NCBI RefSeq assembly: GCF_038433205.1
Contig: NZ_JBCDNA010000001.1
Span: forward strand, 1,054,001 to 1,118,000
DNA from: Lutimonas vermicola
Lineage (GTDB): Bacteria; Bacteroidota; Bacteroidia; Flavobacteriales; Flavobacteriaceae
Length of the DNA: 64,000 nucleotides
Direction: 5' to 3'
Shown here: positions 62,352 to 64,000 of the stretch, piece after piece
Numbering within the stretch: the first letter of the stretch is position 1
Layout of the letters: the number at the start of each line of letters is the position of its first letter
Position numbers and translations under genes: made by a program
Notes under the pieces: model-generated
What the model was told of the DNA's origin: nothing
The model's input: the letters and a program-made list of their open reading frames with translations, nothing else
The model's database searches: none

Positions 62352-63293
62352 TTACCATGGAAGCTTGAGCTGTTTCACTTCATTTTGATAGAAATTTTCC
62401 AACTTTTTAACAAGTTCCTTTGACATTGGTGTATCGGCACTTTCCACATTGCTTTTCAGCTGGGCAATAGTCGAATTACCGGGAATTACAGTTGAGACAG
62501 CATCATAGGCCAAACAAAATGATATGGCCGATTGTGACAGGCTTTGGTCATGGTCAATAATATGCCTTACTTTCTCTATCAAATTACTCCTTGTTATGAT
62601 ATCCATTTTTGACCAGCGTTTTCTAATATCATTAAAGCTGCTATCAGCATTGTATTTTCCTGAAAGCCAACCCGAATCAAGCGGGATTTTAACAATAATC
62701 CCTACACCCTCTTTTTGTGCGATATTAAAGGCTGAAGCCGCATCCTGATGAAGAATATTGAAAAATGCCTCAATAACACCACAGTTTGTTGTTTCCAGAA
62801 AAACTTTCATTTCCTGGTAGGTGTCCAAAGAAGCTCCGTAAGCCTTTATTTTACCCTCATCAAGCAAACGATCCAATACCTCATAATGCGGATTGTTAGT
62901 GCCATCAAGAATTTCAAAAGGAGGGTTGTGAAAAATCAGGGAATCTATATAATCTACCTGTAATCTTTTTAAACTGCCTTCTAAAGATTTTCGGATGTGG
63001 TTAGCGTTGTAGTTGGTTTCTCCTGTTTCGGTATGGCCAAATTTTGTATTAATTACAATCTTAGTCCTGTCAACATTTTTCAGGGCCTTTCCGAGTCTTA
63101 ATTCACTGGATCCGAGCCCGTAATTTGGAGCCGTATCAAAAAAATTGATTCCTAATTCAATCGATGTACGGATCATGGCAAGAGCCTCTTTTTCTGACAT
63201 ACTTTTCCAACCGGAATCTTCTCCCAATTGCCAGCCACCAAGGCCAATTTCAGAAACAAATGGTGATTCCCCTGTGTATTTTCTATAGTTCAT
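62352..63293 (-). CDS. Aldo/keto reductase
   Basis: A 313-residue cytoplasmic oxidoreductase. GLGGWQLGED at the start, INFFDTAPNYGLGSSELRLGKAL with the catalytic Asp and Tyr, VINTKFGHTETGE with the Lys, and DYIDSLIFHNPP with the His region. The C-terminal nucleotide site VSTVIPGNSTIAQLKSNVES follows. It reduces aldehydes or ketones, possibly sugar-derived, as in the L-glyceraldehyde reductase-like branch. Complete, unlike the fragment at 46880-47188. Confidence 0.88.
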   Translation of the reverse strand: MNYRKYTGESPFVSEIGLGGWQLGEDSGWKSMSEKEALAMIRTSIELGINFFDTAPNYGLGSSELRLGKALKNVDRTKIVINTKFGHTETGETNYNANHIRKSLEGSLKRLQVDYIDSLIFHNPPFEILDGTNNPHYEVLDRLLDEGKIKAYGASLDTYQEMKVFLETTNCGVIEAFFNILHQDAASAFNIAQKEGVGIIVKIPLDSGWLSGKYNADSSFNDIRKRWSKMDIITRSNLIEKVRHIIDHDQSLSQSAISFCLAYDAVSTVIPGNSTIAQLKSNVESADTPMSKELVKKLENFYQNEVKQLKLPW

Positions 63294-63363
63294 TTGCAGT
63301 TAAGGTGTTTTATTTTTGAAACGATTTGCTGAAAAGCAGTTTTAACATTGTGACATAAAACAA

Positions 63364-64000
63364 TTAGTCTTTTTTAAACTGTATTGATCTTACATGAATT
63401 GTTCTTCCAAGGGGGCCTTCAAAAACAAAGCCTAAAGGAACCATTATTAATTGCATATCAGCTGTTTTGAATTGGTTTGTTTGAATTTCATAAATCTTCC
63501 ATTGATCAGTTAGCTCAATCTGAACCCTGGATTCAGAACCATCGGGTGGATCATGTTTATCCTTCATCGTTATTTCAAATTGCTCCCCACCGATTTCACC
63601 TTTCATCTCTATAAAAATTTTCGTGTAATTTGAAAAGTCCATTTCATTTACCCTCCCGCCAAGGGCATTAATCTCAAAATATGGCGAACCCCAATCATAT
63701 GTATTTTCAGGGTATTCTATGACAAAATAGTCTTCTTTGTATGAAAAATGATCTCGATATATGACCGATGCCGCATATTTTGGCTCAAACCCGGTAGGTA
63801 TTTCACCATTAATTAAAATGCTTATTAAATCTGCATCTGCAAATGAGTATAAAATACCACTAAAGTCAAGTTTTGTTTGTTCATCAAAAGTGGTATTTGA
63901 ACTTTTTATCATTTCAATCAACTTATTACCCATCAAAATTTGCTCTTCGTAAGTTTGAATTATGTTCGGTTCGTAATAGGCATGACCAAATATATTTTTT
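63364..64000 (-). CDS. C-terminal part of a larger protein with a jelly-roll (carbohydrate-binding-like) domain, partial
   Basis: The frame is open to the right edge, so the start is outside the window. About 212 residues are visible. The first 60 look like the end of a larger domain (GHAYYEPNIIQTYEEQI). The rest, from about 63775 downward, alternates strands (DYFVIEYPENTYDWGSPYFEI, YTKIFIEMKGEIGGEQFEITMKD, WKIYEIQTNQFKTADMQLIM, IHVRSIQFKKD). This is the pattern of CBM11- or CBM6-like beta-sandwiches often appended to glycoside hydrolases. The catalytic domain cannot be identified here. Confidence 0.6.
   Translation of the reverse strand, partial: KNIFGHAYYEPNIIQTYEEQILMGNKLIEMIKSSNTTFDEQTKLDFSGILYSFADADLISILINGEIPTGFEPKYAASVIYRDHFSYKEDYFVIEYPENTYDWGSPYFEINALGGRVNEMDFSNYTKIFIEMKGEIGGEQFEITMKDKHDPPDGSESRVQIELTDQWKIYEIQTNQFKTADMQLIMVPLGFVFEGPLGRTIHVRSIQFKKD

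Noticed and set aside
1..64000. Search for CRISPR arrays, insertion sequences, rRNA and prophage genes
   Set aside because: No regular repeat-spacer array, transposase, rRNA segment or phage structural gene was found by reading.

Overview
The window reads as a chromosomal segment of a Bacteroidetes bacterium, most likely a member of the Flavobacteriia. Supporting signs are AT-rich DNA, a SecA C-terminus of the flavobacterial type, menaquinone genes menE and menC, exported carbohydrate-active enzymes (GH97, pullulanase lipoprotein, GH2 with a C-terminal extension), an S9 dipeptidyl peptidase IV, and many DUF families typical of Flavobacteriaceae (DUF1028, DUF2490, DUF4468-like, DUF885-like). 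A few promoter-like TAnnTTTG boxes and the lack of clear Shine-Dalgarno sites agree. No identity was confirmed by database search.

Layout: 1-350 is the 3' end of secA with its terminator. 420-3542 (minus) is menC - CPBP protease - menE. 3700-4203 is one small secreted protein. 4213-14669 (minus) carries sugar and peptide degradation genes: GH97, tRNA-Arg(CCT), pullulanase with cbpM and cbpA, DPP IV and GH2. 14687-16069 is a fused retropepsin-like/RimK ligase. 16232-46840 is a long, almost entirely minus-strand housekeeping and accessory region: GNATs, CPBP protease, PqqB-like metallo-hydrolase, DUF1028, DUF885-like, P1 peptidase, bestrophin-like channel, hexapeptide transferase, Na+/solute symporter, MscS channel, GNAT-nitrilase fusion, TauE, CCC1, MarC, NYN-domain protein, carbonic anhydrase, exported threonine-aldolase-like enzyme, RlpA, OYE, and a GH63-like glucosidase.

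47245-59637 is the most distinctive part. It has a LytTR response regulator and its LytS-type kinase (minus), diverging from a plus-strand series: S41 peptidase, a remnant of a DUF3471 domain, a frameshifted serine hydrolase, a second S41 peptidase, an intact serine hydrolase, an ABC ATPase, and a 1186-residue fusion of an ABC-2 permease with an M1-type metallopeptidase domain. A 33-base element occurs in two copies (28 of 33 identical), once in the divergent region next to the kinase gene and once upstream of the hydrolase-ABC operon. I propose, as inference, that this is a LytTR-regulated peptide sensing, processing and export module. The left border is littered with a truncated aldo/keto reductase. 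The window ends with an APC permease, a small secreted protein, an aldo/keto reductase, and the C-terminal part of a gene running off the right edge.

Clear pseudogenes or broken genes: 22563-22739 (membrane protein with an in-frame TAG), 46880-47188 (aldo/keto reductase tail), 50417-50524 (DUF3471 tail) and 50588-51767 (serine hydrolase, frameshift near 51072). menC lacks a canonical start codon at the place its conserved N-terminus requires.
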